Assembly (NCBI GenBank): GCA_964512105.1
Contig: CAZEGI010000006.1
Location: forward strand, 1-43,052
Direction: 5' to 3'
Length of the DNA: 43,052 bases
Origin: CAZEGI01 sp964512105
Lineage (GTDB): Archaea > Altiarchaeota > Altiarchaeia > IMC4 > CAZEGI01
The position numbers and the translations under genes were made by a program. Shown here in pieces: positions 24,833 to 33,096 of this stretch; the first letter of the stretch is position 1; every line of letters starts with the position of its first letter. A model generated the notes under the pieces. That model ran no database searches. It was not told the origin of the DNA and worked only from the letters and a program-made list of their open reading frames with translations.

Positions 24833-25867
24833 ATGTTCGACCTACTGAAGAACAAATTCAAGGCGCTAATCAAAAAAACCGAAGAGCATGCCGAAGAGGT
24901 TGAAAAAGTTCCTGAAGAGATGGGGGAACGCGCGAAAATTCAGGAAGAAAAGCTCGAAGTTGAGAAAGAACCCGAAAAAGAGGCCGCAATAACCATAAAG
25001 ACCAAAATAAAAAGCCTCCTGAGCAAAACGGTTGTTCTTTCTGAGCAGGATTTAGAGCAGATTCTCTCGGATTTTGAACTTGAGCTTATACAGAGCGATG
25101 TGGCGGTTGAAACTGCGGGGGTCATTGTTGATAAATTAAAAGAAAGAATAGAAGACAAAGAGATTGACAAGGGTAAAATTTCCGACTTTGTGCGACAATC
25201 ACTGAAAGATGTTTTGCTTGAAATTCTAAAACAAGAAGAAAAAATAGAAATAATTGAAAGGATAAAAAATTCGGAAAAACCCTGTGTGATAGTTTTCTTC
25301 GGGATTAACGGGACCGGAAAAACCACGACCATCGCGAAGTTTGCAAAATATCTCATGAACAACAAACTTTCGGTTGTTATTGCTGCGGGGGACACGTTCC
25401 GTGCAGGCGCGATAGAGCAGTTGCAGAAACACGCCGATGCCCTGGGTGTCAAACTGATTTCGCACAAGAAAGGAGCCGATGCTGCTGCTGTGATTTTTGA
25501 TGCTGTTGCCCATGCAAAGGCAAGGAACGTTGACGTGGTTCTTGCGGACACCGCCGGAAGGATGCAAACCAACGTGAACCTGATGGACGAGATGAAAAAA
25601 ATAATCCGCGTGAACAAACCGCACTTGAAACTTTTTGTCGGTGACGCGCTTACGGGAAACGACGCTGTTGAACAGGCGCGCGAGTTTAATGATGCTGTCG
25701 GAATTGACGGCATTATTCTTGCAAAACTTGATGCAGACGCGAAGGGCGGTTGCGCGCTTTCAATAACAAACGAGACCAAAAAACCGATTTTGTTTGTAGG
25801 CGTCGGGCAGAGATACGAGGATTTGCAGGAGTTCGATGCGGAATGGTTTGTTGAAAAAATTGTTTAA
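24833..25867 (+). CDS. ftsY: Signal recognition particle receptor FtsY
   Basis: The 344-residue GTPase docks SRP-ribosome complexes at the membrane. An acidic, Glu-rich N-terminal A region (1-55) precedes the N domain and the G domain with GINGTGKTTT (157-166), GDTFRAGAIEQL, DTAGRMQTN (239-247), the TKxD-like LAKLDADAKGG and GVGQRYEDL. All SRP-GTPase motifs are intact. The next gene starts 2 nt after the stop codon and is probably cotranscribed. Confidence 0.95.
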   Translation: MFDLLKNKFKALIKKTEEHAEEVEKVPEEMGERAKIQEEKLEVEKEPEKEAAITIKTKIKSLLSKTVVLSEQDLEQILSDFELELIQSDVAVETAGVIVDKLKERIEDKEIDKGKISDFVRQSLKDVLLEILKQEEKIEIIERIKNSEKPCVIVFFGINGTGKTTTIAKFAKYLMNNKLSVVIAAGDTFRAGAIEQLQKHADALGVKLISHKKGADAAAVIFDAVAHAKARNVDVVLADTAGRMQTNVNLMDEMKKIIRVNKPHLKLFVGDALTGNDAVEQAREFNDAVGIDGIILAKLDADAKGGCALSITNETKKPILFVGVGQRYEDLQEFDAEWFVEKIV

Positions 25868-25869
25868 AA

Positions 25870-26535
25870 ATGATTTACCTTTCGGTTGATGTCGAGCCGG
25901 ATTTCCCGCCGTATCTTAATACAGATTACGGAATTGAAGGGCTGAAAAAAATCCATGGTCTTCTGAAAAAACACAACTGCGATGCGGCTATGTTCGTGTG
26001 CGCGGATTTTTTCGAGAAGGAGGAACAGGTCAGAAAGTATACACGAGATTACGAAATCGGATGCCACGGTTTGAGGCACGTGGATTTGACGAAGCTGAAC
26101 AACCTGCAGCTTCAGGGCGAAATCCATGAGGCGATTGAAATTTTTGCCGAACACGAAATAAAACCAAGGGGGTTTAGAGCGCCGTATGCAAGAGTTGACA
26201 AACGGGTCATGACCATTATCAGCAAATATTTTGAGTACGATTCATCGCTCATGTTCTATTCTTTGAAAAAATTCAGGAACATCAAGGAAGTTCCAATTTT
26301 CATAGGCGGAAAGACCTTCGGGATTTCGCCGGGATTGTTTAATCTTCTCCTAAAATTCCCGAAACGGGATAAGGTTTTTTTCATACATCCGTGGGAGTTT
26401 GGTGGTTTAAATTTTGAACTGATTTATGAAAGGCGAAGGAACATGAGGAAGTGGGGTTACTCTGCCGAGAATTATTTTACGAATCTGGAGAAACTTCTGG
26501 AGAAAGGCACGAAAAGGTTAAGCGAATTGCTGTGA
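25870..26535 (+). CDS. NodB-like polysaccharide deacetylase
   Basis: The 221-residue protein has the carbohydrate esterase 4 motifs: SVDVEPD (5-11) with the base Asp and metal Asp, GCHGLRH (64-70) with the two metal His, and GFRAPY (98-103). It should remove N- or O-acetyl groups from a sugar, perhaps a cell-surface glycan or glycolipid. There is no signal peptide, so it is probably cytosolic, as in archaeal members acting on nucleotide-sugar or lipid-linked intermediates. Its stop codon TGA lies at the edge of the first direct repeat that follows. Confidence 0.85.
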   Translation: MIYLSVDVEPDFPPYLNTDYGIEGLKKIHGLLKKHNCDAAMFVCADFFEKEEQVRKYTRDYEIGCHGLRHVDLTKLNNLQLQGEIHEAIEIFAEHEIKPRGFRAPYARVDKRVMTIISKYFEYDSSLMFYSLKKFRNIKEVPIFIGGKTFGISPGLFNLLLKFPKRDKVFFIHPWEFGGLNFELIYERRRNMRKWGYSAENYFTNLEKLLEKGTKRLSELL

Positions 26536-26536
26536 T

Positions 26537-26615
26537 TTTTGTGAGAATGGCCCCCAGCCTATACAGAGAGGCTGGGGGATGGTGGCTGGCTGAATTACCA
26601 CGCGGGGTGGTAAGC
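26537..26615 (+). repeat. 79-nt direct repeat, copy 1
   Basis: Identical over 79 nt to 26780-26858, with further similarity on both sides, including TGATTTTT upstream and TGATGTTTT downstream. It contains two dyads: CCCCCAGCCT/AGGCTGGGGG around an 8-nt loop and TTACCAC/GTGGTAA around 5 nt. The GAATG, G/C-rich hairpin, then GGATG layout resembles right ends of IS200/IS605 (TnpB) elements, but no transposase gene is present. The identity call is inference. Confidence 0.85.
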
Positions 26616-26660
26616 TTGATGTTTTGTGTTTGTTTTTTTTGATTTGTTTGTTTGACGTCA

Positions 26661-26719
26661 GTGCGGCTAAGCGAAGCGCAGGCCGCACCTGTTTTGATCG
26701 ACCTTTTGTTAAAAGGTCG
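26661..26719 (-). repeat. Two-hairpin repeat, copy E1
   Basis: On the minus strand: hairpin A (CGACCTTTT pairing with AAAAGGTCG, loop AAC), linker ATCAAAACAG, hairpin B (GTGCGGC pairing with GCCGCAC, 14-nt loop). It aligns with the tRNA-Pro intron copy at 38019-38076. Stem bases differ in pairs, so pairing is kept. It lies between the two 79-nt repeats. Confidence 0.75.
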
Positions 26720-26725
26720 GTTGGA

Positions 26726-26751
26726 TATACCACGCAGGGTGGTAAGCTTGA
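26726..26751 (+). repeat. Partial third copy of the 79-nt repeat
   Basis: TACCACGCAGGGTGGTAAGC followed by TTGAT repeats the last part of the 79-nt unit with one substitution. It retains the small TACCAC/GTGGTA dyad. Confidence 0.65.
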
Positions 26752-26779
26752 TTTATGTTTTCTTGGTTTGTTTTTGATT

Positions 26780-26858
26780 TTTTGTGAGAATGGCCCCCAG
26801 CCTATACAGAGAGGCTGGGGGATGGTGGCTGGCTGAATTACCACGCGGGGTGGTAAGC
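26780..26858 (+). repeat. 79-nt direct repeat, copy 2
   Basis: Identical to copy 1, 243 nt downstream. The interval 26536-26884 holds only repeats, dyads and T/G-rich linkers; I see no gene in it. It could encode structured RNA. Confidence 0.85.
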
Positions 26859-26884
26859 GTGATGTTTTTGTGTTTTGTTTGTTT

Positions 26885-27346
26885 TTATGTTTTTAATTTG
26901 TAATAGACCTTCCGGCCTATGAAGATTTTTTCGAGCATGTTGTTTTTGAACAGGTTGCTCAGCCTTGCAGATGCGCCGTTTCTGCCGCTGTACTGGAACT
27001 TTTCCTGGACCTCCTCCGCGCATGCCCTGCCCTTCTCCCTGATGAACTCGATGATTTCGCGGTCGCGGTCCGAGAGTTCGTCGGGATGCGGCAAGCCGGA
27101 AACCTGCCCTGTTTTTCTTTCGTTAAGTTTCTTCAGCTCCTCAAGGATGTCGTTCAGCTTCTGCACGATGTTGTCGAATTTGCCGTTTATGTCTCTGACG
27201 ATAAGATTGCTGGACTTCTTCTCCTCGGCGATGGAGTAAAGCATGGTTGCTAGGGCAACTGGGTCGCTTATGTTGTGCACTGCCTCAGACAGGTCGCCAA
27301 CCAGCCGTTCAAATTCCTTGTTGTGGTCAGGTAGTGAATCTCTCAT
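26885..27346 (-). CDS. Winged-helix transcriptional regulator
   Basis: The 153-residue protein (start MRDSLPDHNKEF) has a helical, coiled-coil-like N-terminal half (about 55-78) suited to dimerisation. The C-terminal winged helix at 91-153 reads LSDRDREIIEFIREKGRACA, EEVQEKFQYSGRNGASARLS and a wing IGRKVYYKLKT. A longer ORF to 27541 exists, but its extra N-terminus is low-complexity (many His, Gln and Lys) and unlike protein. The ATG at 27346 lies inside a perfect 9-bp inverted repeat, a natural autoregulatory operator. It is divergent from the MoxR-vWA operon and is the obvious candidate regulator for it. Confidence 0.72.
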   Translation of the reverse strand: MRDSLPDHNKEFERLVGDLSEAVHNISDPVALATMLYSIAEEKKSSNLIVRDINGKFDNIVQKLNDILEELKKLNERKTGQVSGLPHPDELSDRDREIIEFIREKGRACAEEVQEKFQYSGRNGASARLSNLFKNNMLEKIFIGRKVYYKLKT

Positions 27347-27368
27347 GACTATTATGACATAGTCATGA
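27343..27368. promoter_or_regulatory. Inverted-repeat operator overlapping the regulator's start codon
   Basis: TCATGACTA (27343-27351) and TAGTCATGA (27360-27368) form a perfect 9-bp inverted repeat with an 8-nt spacer. The regulator's ATG is within the left arm, so a bound dimer would block its expression. Confidence 0.65.
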
Positions 27369-27393
27369 TAGTTTAAAAACCTTTCGTTTTTTG

Positions 27394-27543
27394 TCATGAT
27401 TTTTAAGCATTTTGGCTGATTTTTATGCCTCTGCTCATGACTGCAGGCATGCATGCACTGTGACAGGGGCGACGGATGTTGTTTTTTGCGGTTTGGGATG
27501 TGCCTGTTTTGTGACTTGGGCGTGATTTTTGGGTAAGTCATGA
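27394..27543. promoter_or_regulatory. Further TCATGA sites between the regulator and the MoxR-vWA operon
   Basis: TCATGA also occurs at 27394, 27435 and 27538, giving five copies in 201 nt with the operator pair. A TATA-like TAAATTTAAG near 27571 would drive the operon at 27606. The cluster suggests control of both directions by one factor. Otherwise I see no gene in 27347-27605. Confidence 0.5.
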
Positions 27544-27605
27544 CTAAGTCAGTGGCGAGAGGGTTATTGGGTAAATTTAAGGTTGCCTGCTAATAGAGTA
27601 ACACG

Positions 27606-28319
27606 ATGAGAAAAGACGTGAACTTTATACTTTTCGGATTGCTGCTCCTGAGTTTAGTATCGATGATAGCACTGACGCTGTATTACAAAAGCGTTTATCA
27701 GGGCCTTAGCGCACGTTATGCGGATGCCCAAACAGATATCGACAAAAAAGCCTCAGAGCTTAATGAGACCATCACGCTTGTTAACGCAAAGGAAGATTTG
27801 CTCAACAAGAAAGAGAAAATCCTGCTGGACTACATCAACGAACTAAACCTTTCAAAAAACCGTGAACTTTCACTCGGAGAGCACTTCACCGCCTTGCAAG
27901 GGGAAAAGGAGGAGCTCCAGGAGGATTTGAATATAACTCGGGGGGAGAATAAAAGGTTGGAAAGTGCGTATACAGAGGCGAAAAAGGACCTAGATGTTTG
28001 TGATGTCAATTACCAGCTGAAAACGAAGGAGTTGACCGATGTAAGCAACCAACTTGTGGCTGCCGAATCCGCACTGCTCAACATGGGGACGCACGTCGAT
28101 GATGTTGACGACTCCCGCGTTTCTATGAGGAAAAAGGTTCTTGCAGCGAAGAACGTGACGAAGGAGATGGACGATAAAATTGATGACGTAACCAACTCGG
28201 CTCTGAAAACGGATTTGCAAAGCGACATGAGTGAACTGAAAGGCGAGCTGAACGACCTTGAAGGGTTGGTTGACGAACTTGAGGACATCGTCTACAAAAT
28301 GAAAAAATTGCTGGAGTAG
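27606..28319 (+). CDS. Membrane-anchored coiled-coil protein
   Basis: The 237-residue protein has one N-terminal membrane helix (about 7-27), then an almost continuous coiled coil to the end, rich in Glu, Lys, Leu and Asn (DKKASELNETITLVNAKEDL, GELNDLEGLVDELED). No enzyme motif is seen. Being first in the operon, 1 nt before the next gene, it is probably a structural or scaffold subunit of the MoxR-vWA membrane assembly. The orientation of the coiled coil, inside or outside, is not certain. Confidence 0.75.
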   Translation: MRKDVNFILFGLLLLSLVSMIALTLYYKSVYQGLSARYADAQTDIDKKASELNETITLVNAKEDLLNKKEKILLDYINELNLSKNRELSLGEHFTALQGEKEELQEDLNITRGENKRLESAYTEAKKDLDVCDVNYQLKTKELTDVSNQLVAAESALLNMGTHVDDVDDSRVSMRKKVLAAKNVTKEMDDKIDDVTNSALKTDLQSDMSELKGELNDLEGLVDELEDIVYKMKKLLE

Positions 28320-28320
28320 G

Positions 28321-29223
28321 ATGGATAAATTTACCATGCGCATCGACGAATTCAGGAAAACGTTCCTTGAAGTGAGGGTTTACCATCTGCTCCTGAATGT
28401 TATTCTCGCATTCCTTCTGTTCACGATTTTATGCCAGCTTTTGGGGATAAACGCGCTTTATGCTCTCGTGCCGGCAGTGGTGTGTTTTTTTGTTCTGCTT
28501 GCCAGAGAGATGAGGGTGCGCGTCGTTGATGCCGTTGGGAAAAAATATCCCACTCTGGACGAAAAACTGAAAACCGCATTCGATAACAGGGGCAGGAGGA
28601 ATGTGATTGTTGACAGCCTTATAAGTGATGTTGTGGTCGATATTGACGGACTGAGAACATCGAGATTCGTTGAAACGCCGGATGTCGCAAAAAGGGTTTA
28701 TGCAGTGATACTTCTCACGTTTATTATACTCACGCTGACGATGATAGATTTCAGGGGATTTGACCTTGGATTCCTGAAGGACAGAGCACTTGGCGGAATG
28801 AGAACGGTTATAGACCGCGGCGAGGGTTTCAATGGGATGGAATGGGGCAGGGATTTCGAGGTAAGCAATTACTCGAACGAGAACGAGCAGAGAAGGTTGG
28901 GTGCAAGTTCGGGCGGTGAGCAGCCCGGTTACAACGTCGGCCCGATTCCTGGAATGGGCGGCGGCGTTGGGAGTAACGAAAACCCGAACATCTTCGGCGA
29001 TGCGTCCTCTGCGAATCTCGAAGGCCAGGACCTTGATTTCCAGCTGCACCCGGAATACGGCGGGGAAATAAACGTGGATGAAACCACGGAAAACGTCAGG
29101 ACCGAACCCATCGAGATTACTGAGGTTGAATCCGCAGACATGTGTGATGAGTGCGCGATAGCCGCGGAGCACGAAAGCATAGTGCGAAGGTATTTTGAAG
29201 GATTGTTGGAGGTAAGCAAATGA
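28321..29223 (+). CDS. Membrane protein preceding MoxR, with conserved C-terminal RRYFEGLLE tail
   Basis: The 300-residue protein has two hydrophobic segments near the N-terminus (about 22-60) and one at about 127-142, followed by a Gly/Asn-rich acidic region (SGGEQPGYNVGPIPGMGGG). It ends with EHESIVRRYFEGLLEVSK. A similar short C-terminal helix recurs in membrane proteins encoded next to MoxR in bacteria and archaea, and may be what MoxR contacts; that link is from memory of the family context. A Cys pair (CDEC) lies at about 278. The stop overlaps the MoxR start as ATGA. Confidence 0.68.
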   Translation: MDKFTMRIDEFRKTFLEVRVYHLLLNVILAFLLFTILCQLLGINALYALVPAVVCFFVLLAREMRVRVVDAVGKKYPTLDEKLKTAFDNRGRRNVIVDSLISDVVVDIDGLRTSRFVETPDVAKRVYAVILLTFIILTLTMIDFRGFDLGFLKDRALGGMRTVIDRGEGFNGMEWGRDFEVSNYSNENEQRRLGASSGGEQPGYNVGPIPGMGGGVGSNENPNIFGDASSANLEGQDLDFQLHPEYGGEINVDETTENVRTEPIEITEVESADMCDECAIAAEHESIVRRYFEGLLEVSK

Positions 29224-30281
29224 AAAGAGGGGGAAGTATCTGGGAGGCAGTGAGCAAGGACAAAACTGCCGAAACGAGTGAAGAGGAAAAATACTACAAA
29301 AAAATGGATTCCACCTACGGGCCGCAGGAGGCCTACAAGAGGGTTGAAAGCCTGCACGAAAAAATCCTGGACGAGGCGAGAAGGGCGTTTATCGGTCAGG
29401 ACGATGTCGTTGAGCAGATTCTTGTCGCGATATTCACGAACAACCACGCGCTGCTCGAGGGTTTTCCGGGTTTGGGGAAAACGCTTCTTGTAAAAACGCT
29501 TTCCGACGTGATGGACCTCAAGTTCCGCAGGATTCAGTGCACTCCCGACCTCATGCCTTCCGACATAACTGGAACGTACATCATAGAGGAGGACGCTTCC
29601 AGAAGGAAAAGCTTCAGGTTTGAGCCCGGTCCGGTGTTCACAAACGTCCTTCTTGCGGACGAGATAAACAGGGCGACGCCGAAATCGCAGTCCGCGTTAT
29701 TGGAGGCGATGCAGGAGAAGCAGGTGACAATCGGTACGACGACCTACAAACTCGAGGAGCCGTTTTTTGTTCTTGCGACCCAGAACCCGATAGAGATGGA
29801 GGGCACTTACCCGTTACCTGAAGCGCAGGTTGACAGATTTTTGCTGAAGATACTGATTGGTTATCCAAATGAGAAGGACGAGGACAGGATAGTGCAGCTT
29901 TACACCTCGGGGTCACTGCCACCGGTCAGAAAAATTTTGAGTGCGCACGAGATAAAGGCCATGCAGGAGCTTACGAGAAAGATGCCGATTGCGGATGAGA
30001 TACGAAAGTATGCACTCAAGATTGTAACGACAACGCGACCGGTTGATGGTGGTGCTGCGCATCGCTATCTTGAGTACGGGGCATCCCCAAGGGCTTCCAT
30101 CGGTTTAGTGTTGGCTGCCAAGGCGCGCGCGCTTCTCAGGGGCAGGAATTACGTGAGCAAGGAGGACATAAAAACGATGGCATTCCCTGTTTTGAGGCAC
30201 AGGTTGATACTGAACTTCGAATCAGAACGAAAGGGGATAACACCGGACGATGTTATAGAGGAGATACTGAAAGCTGTGTAG
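29220..30281 (+). CDS. MoxR-family AAA+ ATPase
   Basis: The 353-residue protein is an AAA+ ATPase of the MoxR branch: Walker A GFPGLGKT (81-88), Walker B LLADEINR (144-151), sensor 1 in VLATQNPIEMEGTYPLPEAQ, then the arginine-bearing DRFLLKI and a C-terminal lid. The core has normal length, preceded by about 50 extra N-terminal residues rich in Glu and Lys. MoxR proteins act as chaperones that activate or insert metal into von Willebrand A (vWA) partners; DUF58 and two vWA proteins follow directly. Confidence 0.94.
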   Translation: MKRGGSIWEAVSKDKTAETSEEEKYYKKMDSTYGPQEAYKRVESLHEKILDEARRAFIGQDDVVEQILVAIFTNNHALLEGFPGLGKTLLVKTLSDVMDLKFRRIQCTPDLMPSDITGTYIIEEDASRRKSFRFEPGPVFTNVLLADEINRATPKSQSALLEAMQEKQVTIGTTTYKLEEPFFVLATQNPIEMEGTYPLPEAQVDRFLLKILIGYPNEKDEDRIVQLYTSGSLPPVRKILSAHEIKAMQELTRKMPIADEIRKYALKIVTTTRPVDGGAAHRYLEYGASPRASIGLVLAAKARALLRGRNYVSKEDIKTMAFPVLRHRLILNFESERKGITPDDVIEEILKAV

Positions 30282-30290
30282 TGGTGTGCA

Positions 30291-31172
30291 ATGGCGATAG
30301 ACCCATCATTTCTTGAGGAACTCGGGGAACTGACCCTGGTCATGAGGAAACGGGTTTCGAACGTCGTTTCTGGAGGCCGTCCGTCAATCGTGCCCGGAAG
30401 GGGTTTGGAGATTGCGGACCACAGGGAATATTTTGCAGGCGACGATTTCAGACTGATAGACTGGCGCGTTTACGGCAGGACGGAAAAGTTGTACATACGC
30501 AGGTTCGAAGAGGAGAAGGACATGATACTGCACATACTTCTGGATGCGTCTGCGAGCATGGACTTCGGTACTGACAGGATGAAAAAATTCGACTACGCAG
30601 GCAGCATCGCGCTCGGTTTCAGTTACCTGTCTGTCAAAAACCACGAGAAATTTACAACCGGTTTGTACTCAGAAACGCTCAGGGATGTTATGAAACCGCA
30701 GAAGGGCAAAACGCATCTGTTCAAGGTTTTGCACCTGCTGAACACGACGCAGCTTTACGGAAAAACCAACCTGTCGATGGCTGTCGGTCAATACACCAAA
30801 CTCATAAAATCAAAGTCCCTGAGCATAATAATTTCCGATTTTATAGAACCACTTGATTCTTTGAAGGATGGCATCTACAGGATGGCGCGGCACTCGAAGG
30901 ACGTGACCATGATACAGATTCTCGACCCGGGCGAGGTGGATTTGAGATGGGACGACGACATAAAGTTCGAAGATTCGGAAACGAGACGCATGGAACGAAC
31001 GTTCCTCAGCCCGGGTTTCAAGCACGAGTACAAGGAGAGGTTGCAGGAACACATAATGTCCATAAGGGAAATCTGCAACAGTCTGGGGATAACGTTCGTG
31101 ACGCTGACCACGGATAAACCAATCATAGACGCGTTTATCGAACTTGTTGGTGGTGTGAGGAGAGGATCTTAA
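30291..31172 (+). CDS. DUF58 protein with vWA-like MIDAS
   Basis: The 293-residue protein has the DUF58 signature GRGLEIADHREYFAGDDFRLIDWRVYGR (written here as residues 36-63; key block GDDFRLIDW) followed by LYIRRFEEEKD and HILLDASASM, whose DASAS (85-89) forms a MIDAS metal site. It then continues as a vWA fold (SLSIIISDFIEPLDSL). DUF58 proteins almost always follow MoxR and are their presumed substrates. It has no membrane helix here. The next gene starts 1 nt after its stop. Confidence 0.92.
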   Translation: MAIDPSFLEELGELTLVMRKRVSNVVSGGRPSIVPGRGLEIADHREYFAGDDFRLIDWRVYGRTEKLYIRRFEEEKDMILHILLDASASMDFGTDRMKKFDYAGSIALGFSYLSVKNHEKFTTGLYSETLRDVMKPQKGKTHLFKVLHLLNTTQLYGKTNLSMAVGQYTKLIKSKSLSIIISDFIEPLDSLKDGIYRMARHSKDVTMIQILDPGEVDLRWDDDIKFEDSETRRMERTFLSPGFKHEYKERLQEHIMSIREICNSLGITFVTLTTDKPIIDAFIELVGGVRRGS

Positions 31173-31173
31173 A

Positions 31174-33096
31174 ATGCCACCTCTCGGGTTAACCAACACG
31201 ACTGCACTCTGGGGCCTGCTGCTAATTGTACCGGTAATAATACTTTACCTGCTGAAACCGAAGCCGAAACACATCGTCATACCTTCGGTTATGTTCATAA
31301 TGGCGATTGAAAAGACAAAAAGGTTCAGTTCTTTTTTGCAGAAATTCGTGCATGACCCGCTGCTTTTGCTCCAGATTTTGATAATAACGGTGCTGGTTCT
31401 GGCACTCGCAGGGCCTTTTATCATGACGGAGCAGGTGCAAACGGAAGACGAAACGATTGTGGTGGTTTTGGATGCGTCCGCAAGCATGAAGGCAAGCGAC
31501 GTTGAGCCGTCCAGATTCGAGGAGGGTAAAAAAATCGCAGGCAGCATCGTCAGCAAACTGAGTGAAAAAAGTTTTGCAGGCATTGTGCTCGCCGAGAACA
31601 TACCAATCGCGGCGCTGAGCGCAGGCAACAGGGAAAGCGCAATTGTGGCCTTGGATAAAGTGGAGTGCGCGGATACCGCAACGAACCTCGGGGACTCGAT
31701 TTTGCTGGCGAGGGACATGCTGTCGGGAAGCACGCTAAAAAAAATTATTTACGTGATTTCGGATTTTTCGAATTCGGAGAGTTTAAGCCCGGCTGTTGCA
31801 AAAAAACTCGCCTCCCTGGAGGGCATAGAAGTTTCATTCATACGGGTCGGTAACTCGGACAACAACCTGGGGATAACGAACATCAAGGCAGAGCGTTCTG
31901 CTGACGATAAAAGGAAATTGTTTCTCGGATTCAACGTTAAGAATAGCGGGGGGTGGGGAGGCATGATAAACGTGAGGGTAAAGAGCGACGATGTACAGAT
32001 TGCAGGCTCGGAGGAGCAGATAAACGCTTTCAGCAATACGTTTTTCCACTTCAGCCCGAGCATATCGGACGACGAACAGCTTATAACCGTAGAGTTGGAG
32101 AAGAGCGACGACCTGGAGGTGGATAACAAGGCGTTTGCATTGATACCGGAACTGAAAACCCACAGGATTATGCTCCTGACTTCCGAAAACCGCGACATAT
32201 ATTTACGGCTGGCCGTGTTCTCGCTCGACAACGCTGTTTTGAAGCCGGTATTTCCCCCCGTAATCCCTGACACCGAGGGCTACGATTTTGTGATTGTCGG
32301 CAGCGTCAACCCTGAAGTGATACTTCCAGGAACATTCAGGAATCTTGAGGGGTATGTGGAAGATGGCGGAACTTTGATAGTTGTTGGAACCGAGAATCTT
32401 GAGGGTCTGTACACCGACGAACTAAAAAAACTCATGCCCGTGGAGATACGCGAAATCGTCGGTGCGGAAAAAACGGTAAGGATAACGCAGAACCATGAGG
32501 TTACGAAGGATATAACGCTGAAGAACGTGGTGGTGAAGAGGTACTACAAAACGGTGCTGGAGAATGATTCGGTGAGTTTGCTGGAAACGGAGAACAATTC
32601 CCTGCTCGCCTACCGGAGTTACGGAAACGGCGGGGTGATTTATTTTGGAGTGAACCCGGACGAGAAGTGGAGTAATCTCCAGCACAGTTACTCCTTCCCT
32701 ATACTGCTGTCAAACCTGCTGAATTTCATGAACAGGGAACGGCATACGGTAGGGATAATGGACCATAGAACCGGCGAGTACGTCTCATTACCCGGCGTTG
32801 TTGAAATCACGACGCCATCGGGCAAACGTGCAACCACGAACAAACTGTTCCTGGACGAAGCGGGCGTCTACACGCTTGGTTATGAGGACGGAAAAGTTGA
32901 CCTTCCGGTAAATCTGCTTAATGAGCAGGAGTCGAACATCAGTTCGGGAAGTTCCGACGCTGTCATGGGTTCCGAGTTCGATGTCGAGAAAAAACCAGCA
33001 AAGGTCAAGAAGGATTACCTCAGAGAACTGATTGTTGTTGTTATTCTGATGCTGCTGCTTGAGGCAGTGCTTTACAAGAGGAGGGGCCTTATATGA
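31174..33096 (+). CDS. BatA-like membrane vWA protein
   Basis: The 640-residue protein has the BatA-type N-terminus: a membrane helix at about 12-27, a cytoplasmic stretch (KPKPKHIVIPSV), a second helix at about 63-82, then a vWA domain with MIDAS DASAS (100-104). Further on is a beta-sandwich region and a segment like a glutamine-amidotransferase fold (YDFVIVGSVNPEV, GYVEDGGTLIVVGT). A C-terminal helix (about 612-632) ends in KRRG. The bulk should lie outside the cell. Its last codons overlap the next gene's ATG. Confidence 0.85.
   Translation: MPPLGLTNTTALWGLLLIVPVIILYLLKPKPKHIVIPSVMFIMAIEKTKRFSSFLQKFVHDPLLLLQILIITVLVLALAGPFIMTEQVQTEDETIVVVLDASASMKASDVEPSRFEEGKKIAGSIVSKLSEKSFAGIVLAENIPIAALSAGNRESAIVALDKVECADTATNLGDSILLARDMLSGSTLKKIIYVISDFSNSESLSPAVAKKLASLEGIEVSFIRVGNSDNNLGITNIKAERSADDKRKLFLGFNVKNSGGWGGMINVRVKSDDVQIAGSEEQINAFSNTFFHFSPSISDDEQLITVELEKSDDLEVDNKAFALIPELKTHRIMLLTSENRDIYLRLAVFSLDNAVLKPVFPPVIPDTEGYDFVIVGSVNPEVILPGTFRNLEGYVEDGGTLIVVGTENLEGLYTDELKKLMPVEIREIVGAEKTVRITQNHEVTKDITLKNVVVKRYYKTVLENDSVSLLETENNSLLAYRSYGNGGVIYFGVNPDEKWSNLQHSYSFPILLSNLLNFMNRERHTVGIMDHRTGEYVSLPGVVEITTPSGKRATTNKLFLDEAGVYTLGYEDGKVDLPVNLLNEQESNISSGSSDAVMGSEFDVEKKPAKVKKDYLRELIVVVILMLLLEAVLYKRRGLI

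Noticed and set aside
26537..26858. CRISPR-like array
   Set aside because: Only two full repeats of 79 nt with a 164-nt spacer, no further units and no cas genes; the structure fits mobile-element ends better.
27347..27541. N-terminal extension of the winged-helix regulator
   Set aside because: Low-complexity His/Lys/Gln-rich translation across the operator sites; the ATG at 27346 is followed by a normal protein N-terminus.
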